Part shown: in pieces, positions 45,342 through 53,564 of the stretch | Position numbering within the stretch: position 1 is the first letter of the stretch | How the letters are laid out: each line of letters starts with the position of its first letter | Source of the DNA: Sphingobacteriaceae bacterium GW460-11-11-14-LB5 | Lineage (GTDB): Bacteria > Bacteroidota > Bacteroidia > Sphingobacteriales > Sphingobacteriaceae | Direction: 5' to 3' | Assembly: GCA_002151545.1 (NCBI GenBank) | Contig: CP021237.1 | Coordinates: forward strand, 1-64,000 | Length of the DNA: 64,000 bases | The notes under the pieces: generated by a model | Seen by the model: only the letters and a program-made list of their open reading frames with translations | Database searches by the model: none | Told to the model about the DNA's origin: nothing | Translations under genes and position numbers: made by a program

Positions 45342-45380
45342 TTATCGGGAGCCGGTTTGGCTCCCATAACGATATCAATC

Positions 45381-46502
45381 ATGAAAAAGACAATGAAATT
45401 AATAGCAACAGCTGCCTTAGTTATCTTGGTTGCAACTGCTTTTAGTCCACAAAGAGGATATAAGTTAACGGGTAAGATAAAAGGGATAGATAAAGGATTA
45501 ATTTATCTTTTGCACAATATTGGAGATCAGGAAATTAAAGATTCTGCTGTTATTACCAATGGGGGTTTTGCCTTTAGTGGTACAGTACCGGAGGTTAAAA
45601 TGTATACCTTAAAACTTAAGGGAGGGAAGCAACAAAAAAACTTCTTTTTAGAAAATAAAAGCATTTCAATAGTTGGCGACAAGGATTCGTTGTTTATGGC
45701 CAAAGTAACCGGTTCGCCTGAAACTGATATTTATTTTGGTTTTTATAATGGTCCATGGAAATCGATAACATCAAAAGCTGGTGATATTTACCGCCGTTTG
45801 GATAGTGCAAATCAAAAAGGTAAAGTAACCTTAAGTCCGGAACAGCGAAAATCATTTGATGATGAATTTAAAGCACTGGATGTACTTAATCAAAATGCAG
45901 TAAGAACTTATGTAAAGGCACACGCCTCTTCAGTAGCAGTTGCTGCAATTGTGGAAGACCGCTTTATTAATTATCCATATCCGGAACAGGCAGCAGCCAT
46001 GTATGCGTTATTTGATCCGGCAGTTAAGGCTTCATATTATGGAAAAGCCATTGAAGCCAGTTTAGCATTAACCAATAAAACTGCTCCGGGAAAACTGGCT
46101 CCCGATTTTGTAATGAATGATGTGGATGGAAAACCACTTAAACTTTCGGCACTGCGCGGGAAATATGTTTTAGTCGATTTTTGGGCTAGCTGGTGCGGCC
46201 CCTGCCGTAAAGAAAATCCGAATGTGGTGGCAGCCTACAAAAAATACCATGATAAAGGCTTCGAAATTTTAGGGGTATCGTTACATAGCAAAAAAGAAGC
46301 CTGGCTGAAAGCAATTAATGATGACGGTTTAACCTGGAAACATGTTTCTGAACTTAAAGGCTGGTCGAATACTGCTGCAGCATTATATGGCGTAAAATCG
46401 GTTCCCGCTAGCTTTTTATTGGATAAGGATGGAAAAGTGCTTGCAAAAGATTTACGTGGAGAAGAATTGAACAATACATTATCAAACCTATTTAAAGATT
46501 AA
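45381..46502 (+). CDS. TlpA-like thioredoxin with DUF4369-type N-terminal domain
   Basis: This 373-residue exported protein has a signal peptide (LIATAALVILVATAFS). A DUF4369-like beta domain (YKLTGKIKGIDKGLIYLL..KDSAVITNGGFAFSGTV) is followed by a helical linker. The C-terminal AhpC/TSA-thioredoxin domain has the active site WCGPC (Cys272, Cys275) and a cis-proline at SVPASF. It should act as a periplasmic thiol-disulphide reductase or isomerase. I use the ATG at 45381; a TTG at 45357 is less likely. It follows the SusD gene by 39 bp and precedes a second thioredoxin gene by 4 bp. Confidence 0.92.
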   Translation: MKKTMKLIATAALVILVATAFSPQRGYKLTGKIKGIDKGLIYLLHNIGDQEIKDSAVITNGGFAFSGTVPEVKMYTLKLKGGKQQKNFFLENKSISIVGDKDSLFMAKVTGSPETDIYFGFYNGPWKSITSKAGDIYRRLDSANQKGKVTLSPEQRKSFDDEFKALDVLNQNAVRTYVKAHASSVAVAAIVEDRFINYPYPEQAAAMYALFDPAVKASYYGKAIEASLALTNKTAPGKLAPDFVMNDVDGKPLKLSALRGKYVLVDFWASWCGPCRKENPNVVAAYKKYHDKGFEILGVSLHSKKEAWLKAINDDGLTWKHVSELKGWSNTAAALYGVKSVPASFLLDKDGKVLAKDLRGEELNNTLSNLFKD

Positions 46503-46506
46503 TCAC

Positions 46507-47994
46507 ATGAGCACATTAAATATGAATAAAAAAATGTTAGGATTACTTTCTCTCATCATTTTAGGAAGTATGAGTGGTTTAAAAGCGCAGACCAAAGCTG
46601 TTGATACAACCAGGATATATCTAGACAAACTGGTGGCCTCGAAAGAACCTGCCGATAAAGCACTGCTGGCAGCCAAATTGCAAAAGCTAGCCGCTGCGGA
46701 TCAGGAAAAAGATGTTGACCTGGCCATTAACTACTATTACCGTTTGAAAAATGTAAAAGCTTCCGATTCGCTGGTTCAGGTGGAGTTGCAAAAATTCCCT
46801 AAAGGCGCAAGGGCGAGGGGACAGGAAGCCAGCAAAATTTATGATGAGAAGACGGCAGTGGATAAAGAAAATGCCTATAAAATCTGGATTAAAAAATTTC
46901 CGGTTTCAGGTTCTGGAGAAGAATTGATTGTGTACGATTATGCGGTATCGGCTATCGCTTCTGAATATGCAAAAGAGAAAAATGCAGCAAAGGCCATTGA
47001 ATACATCAGTAAACTTCAGGTAGACTTTTGGAAAGGAAATGGATATGGTGGTATCGCTGAAACCTTTTACAAAACCGGCGATTTAAAAAATGCAGCGGTA
47101 TACTATAAAAAAGCGATGGAAAGTGCCAAAGTTTATTATGATGGTAAATTGCCTGACGAAAACTCATCGAAATTTGCCGCATCGGGTTACCCAGGTTTAA
47201 CCATGACCTATGCAGGTATTCTTTATGAGCAAAAAAAGTATAACGAAGCGCTGGTATATGCTGATCTGGCTGCTAAAAATCCAAAAACAGTTTCTCCGAG
47301 ATCGAATTTCCAATACGCCAAAATATTAATGGCCTTAAATAAAAACCAGGAGGCCTATGCTAAATTGGAAGAGGCTGTAAAATCGGGCAAAGCCAATGAT
47401 GAAATGAGTAACACCTTTAAAACACTTTACATCAAGGTAAAGGGCAGTGATGCTGGTTTTGATGCCTATGCCGCTGAAATCAGGAAAGGGATTCTGGCCA
47501 ATCTACAGCAAAAGCTAAATAAGGAAATTATCAATAAACCTGCCGTAGATTTTACTTTAACCGATATTAAAGGAAATAAAGTTACCCTCAGCAGTTTAAA
47601 GGGTAAGGTGGTCATCCTTGATTTTTGGGCTACCTGGTGTGGGCCATGTAAGGCTTCTTTTCCTGCCATGCAAATGGCTGTTAATAAATATAAGGAAGAT
47701 CCAAACGTGAAATTTTTATTTATTCATACCTGGGAAAAAACAGCCACACCCACTCAGGATGCCAGCGATTATATTAACGCGCAAAAATATAGTTTCGAGG
47801 TGCTAATGGATATCAAAGATCCTGATTCGAAAGTGAACAAGGTGGTTACCGATTATAAAGTGTCGGGAATTCCTTCCAAATTCGTGATTGATCCTGCGGG
47901 AAACATCAGATTTAACCTTATGGGTTTTGATGGTAGCAATGAAGCTGCAGTAGACGAAATTTCGATGATGATTGATATGATAAAAAAAGGTTAA
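46507..47994 (+). CDS. TlpA-like thioredoxin with N-terminal helical (TPR-like) region
   Basis: This 495-residue exported protein (signal peptide KMLGLLSLIILGSMSGLKAQ) has a helical TPR-like region (about 90-325; GGIAETFYKTGDLKNAAVYYKKA and EALVYADLAAKNP). The thioredoxin domain follows, with the active site WCGPC (Cys378, Cys381) and cis-proline at GIPSKF. Starts at 46507 and 46522 are both possible. It is the last gene of the sigma/FecR/SusCD/TlpA operon and is followed by a terminator. Paired thioredoxins next to SusCD suggest that the imported substrate contains cysteine or disulphides, such as a peptide; this is inference. Confidence 0.92.
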   Translation: MSTLNMNKKMLGLLSLIILGSMSGLKAQTKAVDTTRIYLDKLVASKEPADKALLAAKLQKLAAADQEKDVDLAINYYYRLKNVKASDSLVQVELQKFPKGARARGQEASKIYDEKTAVDKENAYKIWIKKFPVSGSGEELIVYDYAVSAIASEYAKEKNAAKAIEYISKLQVDFWKGNGYGGIAETFYKTGDLKNAAVYYKKAMESAKVYYDGKLPDENSSKFAASGYPGLTMTYAGILYEQKKYNEALVYADLAAKNPKTVSPRSNFQYAKILMALNKNQEAYAKLEEAVKSGKANDEMSNTFKTLYIKVKGSDAGFDAYAAEIRKGILANLQQKLNKEIINKPAVDFTLTDIKGNKVTLSSLKGKVVILDFWATWCGPCKASFPAMQMAVNKYKEDPNVKFLFIHTWEKTATPTQDASDYINAQKYSFEVLMDIKDPDSKVNKVVTDYKVSGIPSKFVIDPAGNIRFNLMGFDGSNEAAVDEISMMIDMIKKG

Positions 47995-48016
47995 ACCTTT
48001 AATTTACCTGATTTTT

Positions 48017-48053
48017 AACCCTGTACAAACAACTGTACGGGGTTTCTTTTTTT
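48017..48053 (+). terminator. Terminator of the SusCD/TlpA operon
   Basis: AACCCTGTACA (48017-48027) and TGTACGGGGTT (48034-48044) pair with one wobble, followed by TTCTTTTTTT. Confidence 0.85.
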
Positions 48054-48086
48054 GAAGGATTTTGATTCCAATTTAAATTATTGGAT

Positions 48087-48728
48087 TTAACCATTTTCTA
48101 TGGATACCTGAATGTCGCGCTTTTCGGTTTTATGCAGCGCTTTGCTTCTGATCCTGCTTAAGGTTTCCAATCTCATTCCTAAATAGCTTGCCAGATAACG
48201 AAGCGGTATTTTGTTTAAGTCTACTTTTCTGCTCTCTGCCAGCTTTTGGTACCGCCGCAATGCATTGGGTATTCTGGCCAGTATCGATCTTTCAGATGCC
48301 GCATAATAGTGTACCGCCAGCAATTTCCTTCCTATAATATTGGCTTCTTCGAAATGGGCATATGCATAATCGATTAATGTATAGGGAATGCGGGTCAGTT
48401 CACAATCTTCCAGGGCCTGTAAATATTCTACAGAGTGCTTAGCTTGTAAATCAGGATGGCGGATAGCCCCTACAATATTATTCCCAAAGCAAAACCAGGT
48501 GGTAATATCTTTAGTACCATCTTTTACAAAACCGCGAACAATACCACTATTTACAAAGTAAAGTGCTGCATTACTATCAACAGGAGAAACAATGTGTTTA
48601 TTCTTCCTAATGCTTACCAATGTGCAATGTTTTTCGTACTGGGCAATAAGGCCGCCAGAAAGCTTATGGTATTGTTCCATATACTGGATAAGTGGCCGTA
48701 CAAAAGAACTGGTGCTAGAATTGAGCAT
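48087..48728 (-). CDS. Crp/Fnr family transcriptional regulator
   Basis: This 213-residue protein has a cyclic-nucleotide-binding-like beta roll (HIVSPVDSNAALYFVNSGIVRGF, split here, and WFCFGNNIVGAI). A dimerisation helix and a C-terminal winged HTH follow (KIPLRYLASYLGMRLETLSRIRSKAL given by its landmarks YLASYLGM and LETLSRIRS). The residues that bind cAMP phosphate in Crp are not obvious, so the ligand may differ, as is common in Bacteroidota. It is transcribed towards the thioredoxin operon and is not clearly in an operon. The target is unknown. Confidence 0.9.
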   Translation of the reverse strand: MLNSSTSSFVRPLIQYMEQYHKLSGGLIAQYEKHCTLVSIRKNKHIVSPVDSNAALYFVNSGIVRGFVKDGTKDITTWFCFGNNIVGAIRHPDLQAKHSVEYLQALEDCELTRIPYTLIDYAYAHFEEANIIGRKLLAVHYYAASERSILARIPNALRRYQKLAESRKVDLNKIPLRYLASYLGMRLETLSRIRSKALHKTEKRDIQVSIENG

Positions 48729-48821
48729 AATGTTATAAACTTTAGGTTCAGAGAGGGATCTTTTTAAGATAAATAACCACTTGCTATTTCATAATATACA
48801 AAATAATCTGAAAACTTGCAT

Positions 48822-49019
48822 TTAAATAAGTAATAATACATGAAGATTGGTTGCGGTAAGCCCATGTATCATTTTTTCGATTTTAAATTCTACCAGGTCG
48901 CCGATATTAATATTTTCATTAAGGGTTGCTAGACAAAATGCGATTTCCTGTTCATTTTCATCTCGTATAAATCCAAGGCCAACCGATTGATCGATTTGTA
49001 TTATCGTGCCTTTCCTCAT
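48822..49019 (-). CDS. Small cold-shock-domain-like protein
   Basis: This 65-residue protein has a cold-shock/S1-like pattern: RKGTIIQIDQSVGLGFIRDE (RNP1-like GLGFIRD), then EIAFC and a final GDLVEFKIE strand. It is a highly degenerate cold-shock fold with most aromatic RNA-binding residues missing. I chose the ATG at 49019; the frame stays open upstream to 49157 without similarity. A perfect 7-bp inverted repeat sits 1 nt upstream of the start (49021-49049). No neighbour on the same strand is close. Confidence 0.7.
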   Translation of the reverse strand: MRKGTIIQIDQSVGLGFIRDENEQEIAFCLATLNENINIGDLVEFKIEKMIHGLTATNLHVLLLI

Positions 49020-49020
49020 G

Positions 49021-49049
49021 GTATGTCTGTTTAATTTTAATGGACATAC
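49021..49049 (-). promoter_or_regulatory. 5'-UTR hairpin abutting the start of the cold-shock-like gene
   Basis: GTATGTC (49021-49027) and GACATAC (49043-49049) are perfectly complementary with a 15-nt A/T-rich loop. The stem ends 1 nt before the start codon, so it could mask the ribosome site or respond to temperature. Confidence 0.45.
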
Positions 49050-49280
49050 GTTTAATGCAGCAACAAAGTTTTTTAGTATGATTAATGCGCCGGATGGCAA
49101 AATGGGGCGATAGATTGCCATAATGAAATTAATCCTTCCATTTTGGTAAGGTACCAATCCTATGTGGTCCCCGAAGAAAAAAAATAATGGCCCCTATGAT
49201 TGTTTAAACTGCTATTTAGGTATTCATACTGGTTTGGGGCATTTCCTTTGTGATTGGCCTGGCATGAAATTTAAATCATA

Positions 49281-49886
49281 ATGGATAACCACATCATTTT
49301 TGTGCGCATTGCCGATCAGGACGATGCACATTACGCAGAAGAAATTATACAGGAAACAGAACAATCTGCCATTGCAAGGGGTTCAGGCATTGCCAAAAGA
49401 ACCTTAGCATCGGTAATTGAGAAAATGGCTGCCGGCAAGGCGGTTATTGCCTTAACCAATACAGGCGAGTGGGTAGGTTTTTCCTACCTCGAAACCTGGG
49501 AAGATGAACGCTTCGTTTCCAACTCAGGACTTATTGTTGCACCGAAATTCCGAAATTCAGGGGTAGCCAGGTCCATCAAAAACAGAATCTTCAAAATGTC
49601 GAGAAGATTGTATCCTCATTCAAAAATCTTTAGCATTACCTCTGGCCCTGCAATTATGCGGATGAATGCCAAACTTGGTTTTCTTCCGGTAAGTTTTGCC
49701 GAGATCACCCATGATGAGCATTTCTGGGAAGGTTGCAAAAGCTGTGTGAACTACGACATTTTAACACGCAAGAAAAAATGCAATTGTCTCTGTACCGCGA
49801 TGCTTTTCGATCCTGAATACTTTTCTGATGCACAGCCCGTAGTTTATCAGCATGCTGAGATCTACCAGGAAATCACTTATTCTTAA
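49281..49886 (+). CDS. GNAT family N-acetyltransferase
   Basis: This 201-residue GNAT protein has the acetyl-CoA-binding region (SGLIVAPKFRNSGVARSIKNRI, which contains the R/Q-x-x-G-x-A-like loop). Its acceptor half contains WEDERFVSN. A Cys-rich tail (CKSCVNYDILTRKKKCNCLC) could bind a metal. It resembles the GNAT protein that opens the arginine biosynthesis cluster of Bacteroidota (an N-acetylglutamate synthase-like enzyme), but no argG or argC is near. A M20 deacylase gene follows after 19 bp, so N-acylation and deacylation may be paired. Confidence 0.85.
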   Translation: MDNHIIFVRIADQDDAHYAEEIIQETEQSAIARGSGIAKRTLASVIEKMAAGKAVIALTNTGEWVGFSYLETWEDERFVSNSGLIVAPKFRNSGVARSIKNRIFKMSRRLYPHSKIFSITSGPAIMRMNAKLGFLPVSFAEITHDEHFWEGCKSCVNYDILTRKKKCNCLCTAMLFDPEYFSDAQPVVYQHAEIYQEITYS

Positions 49887-49905
49887 AACGACTAAACACA
49901 TTGTT

Positions 49906-51006
49906 ATGAATACGATCAGTAAAATAAAACTTACCGAAGGTCCTGATCTTAACCACCTCTATCAGGAATCACTCGAACTCCTTTCCTCATTAATCTCTAT
50001 TCCTTCCATCAGTGGCGATGAAATGCTGACCGCCGATCAGATCGAAACTTTTTTAAACCTTCAGGGCATTAATACTTTTAGGAAACACAACAACATCTGG
50101 TGTTACAATAAATATATGGACGCTTCAAAGCCAACCATTCTGTTAAACTCTCACCACGATACCGTTAGGCCTAATGAACAATATACCAGAGATCCTTTCA
50201 GTCCGATTATAGAGGAAGAAAAAATATACGGGTTGGGTAGTAACGATGCCGGAGGACCGCTGGTTGCTTTAACCGCCACCTTCCTGTACTTCTTTGAACG
50301 AAAAGACCTTTCGTTTAACCTTTGTCTGGCGGCAACTGCCGAAGAAGAAACCTCAGGAGAATTGGGTATCCGCAGCATATTACCTGATCTAAAAGAAATA
50401 TCTTTTGCCATTGTAGGCGAACCTACAGGCATGCACATGGCCATTGCCGAAAAAGGCTCGATGGTAATCGACTGCGTTTCGAAAGGTCGCTCAGGTCATG
50501 CAGCAAGGGAAGAAGGTGATAATGCCATTTACCATGCGCTTAAAGATATCGACTGGTTTAAAAGTTATCTGTTTCCCATCATGGATGATCAACCGCAGCC
50601 TGTGAAAATGACGGTAACTGAGATCAGGGCGGGTATCCAACACAATATTGTTCCGGCCGAGTGCAGCTTTACGGTAGATATCCGTTTCGATCATAACTAT
50701 AACGAAAGAGAAATCGTAAATACCATTATTAACCATACCTCATGCCATTTTACGGTGCGGCCAAATGTATTAAAACCATCATTTATCGATATGTTACATC
50801 CGGTGGTAGTAAGCGGACTGTCACTAGGCAGGAAAACTTACCTTTCGCCAACAAGCTCAGATCAGGGCTGGCTGGATATGCCATCGGTTAAAATGGGGCC
50901 AGGTAATTCTGCACGTTCTCATACCGCCGATGAATTTATCGGTATTGAAGAAATAGAAGAGGGGATTGATATTTACATTAGTTTGCTTGAAGGGCTGAAG
51001 CTGTGA
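49906..51006 (+). CDS. M20 family metallo-deacylase, ArgE/acetylornithine deacetylase-like
   Basis: This 366-residue M20 peptidase-family enzyme has the metal and catalytic motifs in order. These are SHHDTVRP (His and Asp), GSNDAGGP (bridging Asp), AEEETSGELG (catalytic and metal Glu), VGEPTG and a C-terminal SSDQGW/GPGNSARSHTADE (His). It should remove an acyl group from an amino acid such as N-acetyl- or N-succinylornithine. I chose the ATG at 49906 (MNTISKIKL). The frame is open upstream to 49852, overlapping the GNAT gene, without similarity. It lies 19 bp after the GNAT gene and is likely cotranscribed. Confidence 0.9.
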   Translation: MNTISKIKLTEGPDLNHLYQESLELLSSLISIPSISGDEMLTADQIETFLNLQGINTFRKHNNIWCYNKYMDASKPTILLNSHHDTVRPNEQYTRDPFSPIIEEEKIYGLGSNDAGGPLVALTATFLYFFERKDLSFNLCLAATAEEETSGELGIRSILPDLKEISFAIVGEPTGMHMAIAEKGSMVIDCVSKGRSGHAAREEGDNAIYHALKDIDWFKSYLFPIMDDQPQPVKMTVTEIRAGIQHNIVPAECSFTVDIRFDHNYNEREIVNTIINHTSCHFTVRPNVLKPSFIDMLHPVVVSGLSLGRKTYLSPTSSDQGWLDMPSVKMGPGNSARSHTADEFIGIEEIEEGIDIYISLLEGLKL

Positions 51007-51561
51007 TTGTCATCCTGAACGGATCTAGTCTACTAGTCTTAGCGTCGCGCTAAGACTAACTTTTTTGCTACCCCCCTCTCTAAAAGGATCGTCATCTCGA
51101 CTGAAACGCAGTAAAATGGAGAGATCTAATCTTGCATAAAAGACCCTGAAACAAGTTCAGGGTGACGACTCGCCCTATTTAGTCTTAGCGTCTTTACTAG
51201 TCTTAGCGTCGCGCTAAGACTTTTGTTTTTTTGCCACGGAGATTCAGAAAATATGGATTACATGTTGAGGTCTTAGCGAGACGCTAAGACCAGGGTTTAG
51301 CAATCTTACAACGATTGCTATTTTCAAACTCTTAAAGATTGCTTCCCCGAAAGGTCGGGACGGGCTGTCGTTCCTCCTCGCAATGACGAATTCAGTTTTC
51401 CCACAATGAAAAAAACCTTTCCAAAATGGAAGGGTTTTTTAATGCCTGATTTTTCTATAATAATATCTTATGTATGTAATTAATTGTAAATCAATTGATT
51501 GACTGTATTTTCTCTTTTATGGTACAAGAGTTGGCTAAGGGTATACAAAATCATTACAATC
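51007..51561. repeat. 555-bp gap packed with palindromic intergenic elements
   Basis: No gene is supported. Three 10-bp-stem palindromes with GTCTTAGCG arms lie at 51035-51057, 51199-51221 and 51269-51291. A half unit lies at 51180-51190. Other dispersed-element fragments include GTCATCTCGACTGAA at 51091, CCCTGAAACAAGTTCAGGG near 51144-51163 and a GATTGCTTCC..GCAATGACGA pair near 51337-51388. A terminator at 51410-51440 closes the region before kdp. Confidence 0.7.
51410..51440. terminator. Terminator upstream of kdp
   Basis: AAAAAACCTTTCC (51410-51422) and GGAAGGGTTTTTT (51428-51440) form a bidirectional hairpin with an AAAAT loop. Confidence 0.85.
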
Positions 51562-51642
51562 ATGACAATACTAATTTTTTTAATCCTCATCCTGCTCTGC
51601 TGGGCTACTTACAAATCAATCGACTGGTTCGAAAAAATCTAA
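51562..51642 (+). CDS. 26-residue membrane microprotein upstream of kdpF
   Basis: The frame encodes 26 residues: a hydrophobic helix TILIFLILILLCWATYK followed by SIDWFEKI. It ends 4 nt before kdpF and has the size and single-helix form of KdpF, but lacks the PEKF end. Similar single-helix peptides ending in WFEKI preceding kdpF in other Bacteroidota come to my mind but were not checked. It is probably a Kdp accessory subunit; no homologue can be named. Confidence 0.6.
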   Translation: MTILIFLILILLCWATYKSIDWFEKI

Positions 51643-51646
51643 CATT

Positions 51647-51724
51647 ATGATCGCATTATTCATTATCGCCATCGCCGTATTTATCTATATGATCTACGTG
51701 CTGATCAAACCCGAAAAATTTTAA
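51647..51724 (+). CDS. kdpF: Potassium-transporting ATPase small subunit KdpF
   Basis: This 25-residue peptide is one hydrophobic helix (ALFIIAIAVFIYMIYVL) ending in IKPEKF, the characteristic C-terminus of KdpF. KdpF is a lipid-like stabiliser of the KdpFABC complex in the inner membrane. It lies 39 bp before kdpA and directly after the microprotein gene. Confidence 0.85.
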   Translation: MIALFIIAIAVFIYMIYVLIKPEKF

Positions 51725-51763
51725 TCCTGTCTCCTTTAGGGAGCGCAATTAACAAATCAAAAA

Positions 51764-53476
51764 ATGAACACTGAATTAACAGGCATTATTGCCACATTCC
51801 TGCTCACCCTGGTCATCGCAATACCATTGGGTAAATACCTGGCTAAGGTTTTTGCAGGAGAAAAAGTCTGGACAGATTTTTTAAGACCATTGGAAACGGG
51901 TATTTACAAGCTTTCCGGAATTAACATTAAAGAACAGATGAACTGGAAACAGCAGTTAAAAGCACTGCTTACCATTAATATACTATGGTTGTTTTACGGC
52001 TTTTTTGTACTCATCTTCCAGGATAAACTTCCATTCAATCCGGATGGAAATCCCGGGATGACTCCGGATCTGGCCTTTAACACGATTATCAGTTTTGTTG
52101 CGAACTGTAACCTTCAGCACTACTCAGGCGAGAGTGGCGTAAGTTACCTCACCCAGCAATACGTACTGATGTTTCTTCAGTTTGTAAGTGCGGCAACCGG
52201 TATCGCCGCTGCGGTAGTCCTTTTTAAAGCCTTTAGAGATAAAACAACTACCGAACTGGGCAACTTCTGGGAATTCTTTGTCAAATCAATCACCCGTTTA
52301 TTATTGCCATTATCACTTGTAGTTGCCTTAATTTTAACTTTTAACGGCACACCTGCAAGTTATGAGGGTAAAGATCAGTTTATTTCGCTGCAAGGCGATA
52401 CTGTTCATGTTTCGAGAGGACCAGCAGCTCAAATGATTGCCATTAAACATTTAGGTACAAATGGTGGTGGTTATTTTGGGGCTAATTCAGCACATCCTTT
52501 TGAAAACCCAAGCTACTTAACCAACATGGTGGAAATGATGGCGCAAACGATTATCCCTTTAGCGATGATCATCGCCTTTGGTTATTTTATCCGCAGGAAA
52601 AAACTAGCCTGGACCATTTTTGGCGTAATGACCATTGGTTTGTTCATGCTGCTTTTACCCACTTTAAGTTCAGAATTGGGCGGAAATCCGGCCCTGGCCA
52701 AAATGGGTATCTCGCAAACTACCGGCGCAATGGAAGGTAAAGAAGTACGTTTCGGACCTGCAGCCACCGCCTATTGGAGTACACTTACCACGGTAATCTC
52801 TACCGGATCGGTAAACGGAATGCACGACAGTACGATGCCTTTAACAGGGTTATGGCAATTATTGGCCATGATGATCAACTCCTTTTACGGCGGTTGTGGT
52901 GTAGGTTTATTGAATTACTTTATTTATCTGATAGTTGCTGTATTTATTTCAGGCTTGATGGTGGGCAGAACGCCGGAGTTTCTTGGACATAAGGTTGAAG
53001 CCCGGGAGATCAAAATTGCAGCCATTATTACGCTGTTGAGTCCGTTTTTAATCCTCGCCGGAACTGCAATTGCCAGTTACATTTTTACCAGTCATGGCGA
53101 CGCCGCCTGGGCGGTACAGCCAAAAAACTGGCTCAATAATCCTGGTTTTCACGGTTTCTCTGAGATGTTGTATGAAATGACTTCATCTAATGCCAACAAC
53201 GGATCGGGGTTTGAAGGATTGGGCGATAACAATATTTTCTGGAACTTATCTACCGGTATTGTGATTTTCCTTGGTCGTTTCCTGCCGATTATCGGACCTG
53301 TTGCGATTGCTGGATTATTAGGCGCTAAAAAATTCATTCCTGAATCTGCAGGTACACTTAAAACAGATACTAAGACCTTTGCCCTAATGACTTTCGCGGT
53401 AATCATCGTGTTAAATGCACTTTCTTATTTCCCTGCTCTGGCTTTAGGCCCCTTGGCAGAATATTTTACTCACTAA
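51764..53476 (+). CDS. kdpA: Potassium-transporting ATPase subunit KdpA
   Basis: This 570-residue ten-helix protein is the potassium-selective channel-like subunit of KdpFABC. The four selectivity loops are visible: NCNLQHYSGESG, GTNGGGYFGANSAHPFENP, NSFYGGCGVG and SSNANNGSGFEG. It resembles members of the Trk/Ktr superfamily. The potassium ion is taken up here and passed to KdpB. The length is that of the family. It is followed by kdpB after an 88-bp spacer that contains a palindrome. Confidence 0.97.
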   Translation: MNTELTGIIATFLLTLVIAIPLGKYLAKVFAGEKVWTDFLRPLETGIYKLSGINIKEQMNWKQQLKALLTINILWLFYGFFVLIFQDKLPFNPDGNPGMTPDLAFNTIISFVANCNLQHYSGESGVSYLTQQYVLMFLQFVSAATGIAAAVVLFKAFRDKTTTELGNFWEFFVKSITRLLLPLSLVVALILTFNGTPASYEGKDQFISLQGDTVHVSRGPAAQMIAIKHLGTNGGGYFGANSAHPFENPSYLTNMVEMMAQTIIPLAMIIAFGYFIRRKKLAWTIFGVMTIGLFMLLLPTLSSELGGNPALAKMGISQTTGAMEGKEVRFGPAATAYWSTLTTVISTGSVNGMHDSTMPLTGLWQLLAMMINSFYGGCGVGLLNYFIYLIVAVFISGLMVGRTPEFLGHKVEAREIKIAAIITLLSPFLILAGTAIASYIFTSHGDAAWAVQPKNWLNNPGFHGFSEMLYEMTSSNANNGSGFEGLGDNNIFWNLSTGIVIFLGRFLPIIGPVAIAGLLGAKKFIPESAGTLKTDTKTFALMTFAVIIVLNALSYFPALALGPLAEYFTH

Positions 53477-53493
53477 GATGGGAAAGGTAAGAG

Positions 53494-53530
53494 GGATGAT
53501 GGAAAATGAGTATTAAGCCCTCCATCATCC
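53494..53530. repeat. Palindrome in the kdpA-kdpB spacer
   Basis: GGATGATGGA (53494-53503) and TCCATCATCC (53521-53530) are perfectly complementary, with a 17-nt loop. Confidence 0.75.
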
Positions 53531-53564
53531 TTCACACATCTTCCATTACACATAAATAAATAAT

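Noticed and set aside
51007..51561. CRISPR array
   Set aside because: The GTCTTAGCG palindromes are few, short and unequally spaced, with no spacers of constant length or cas genes.
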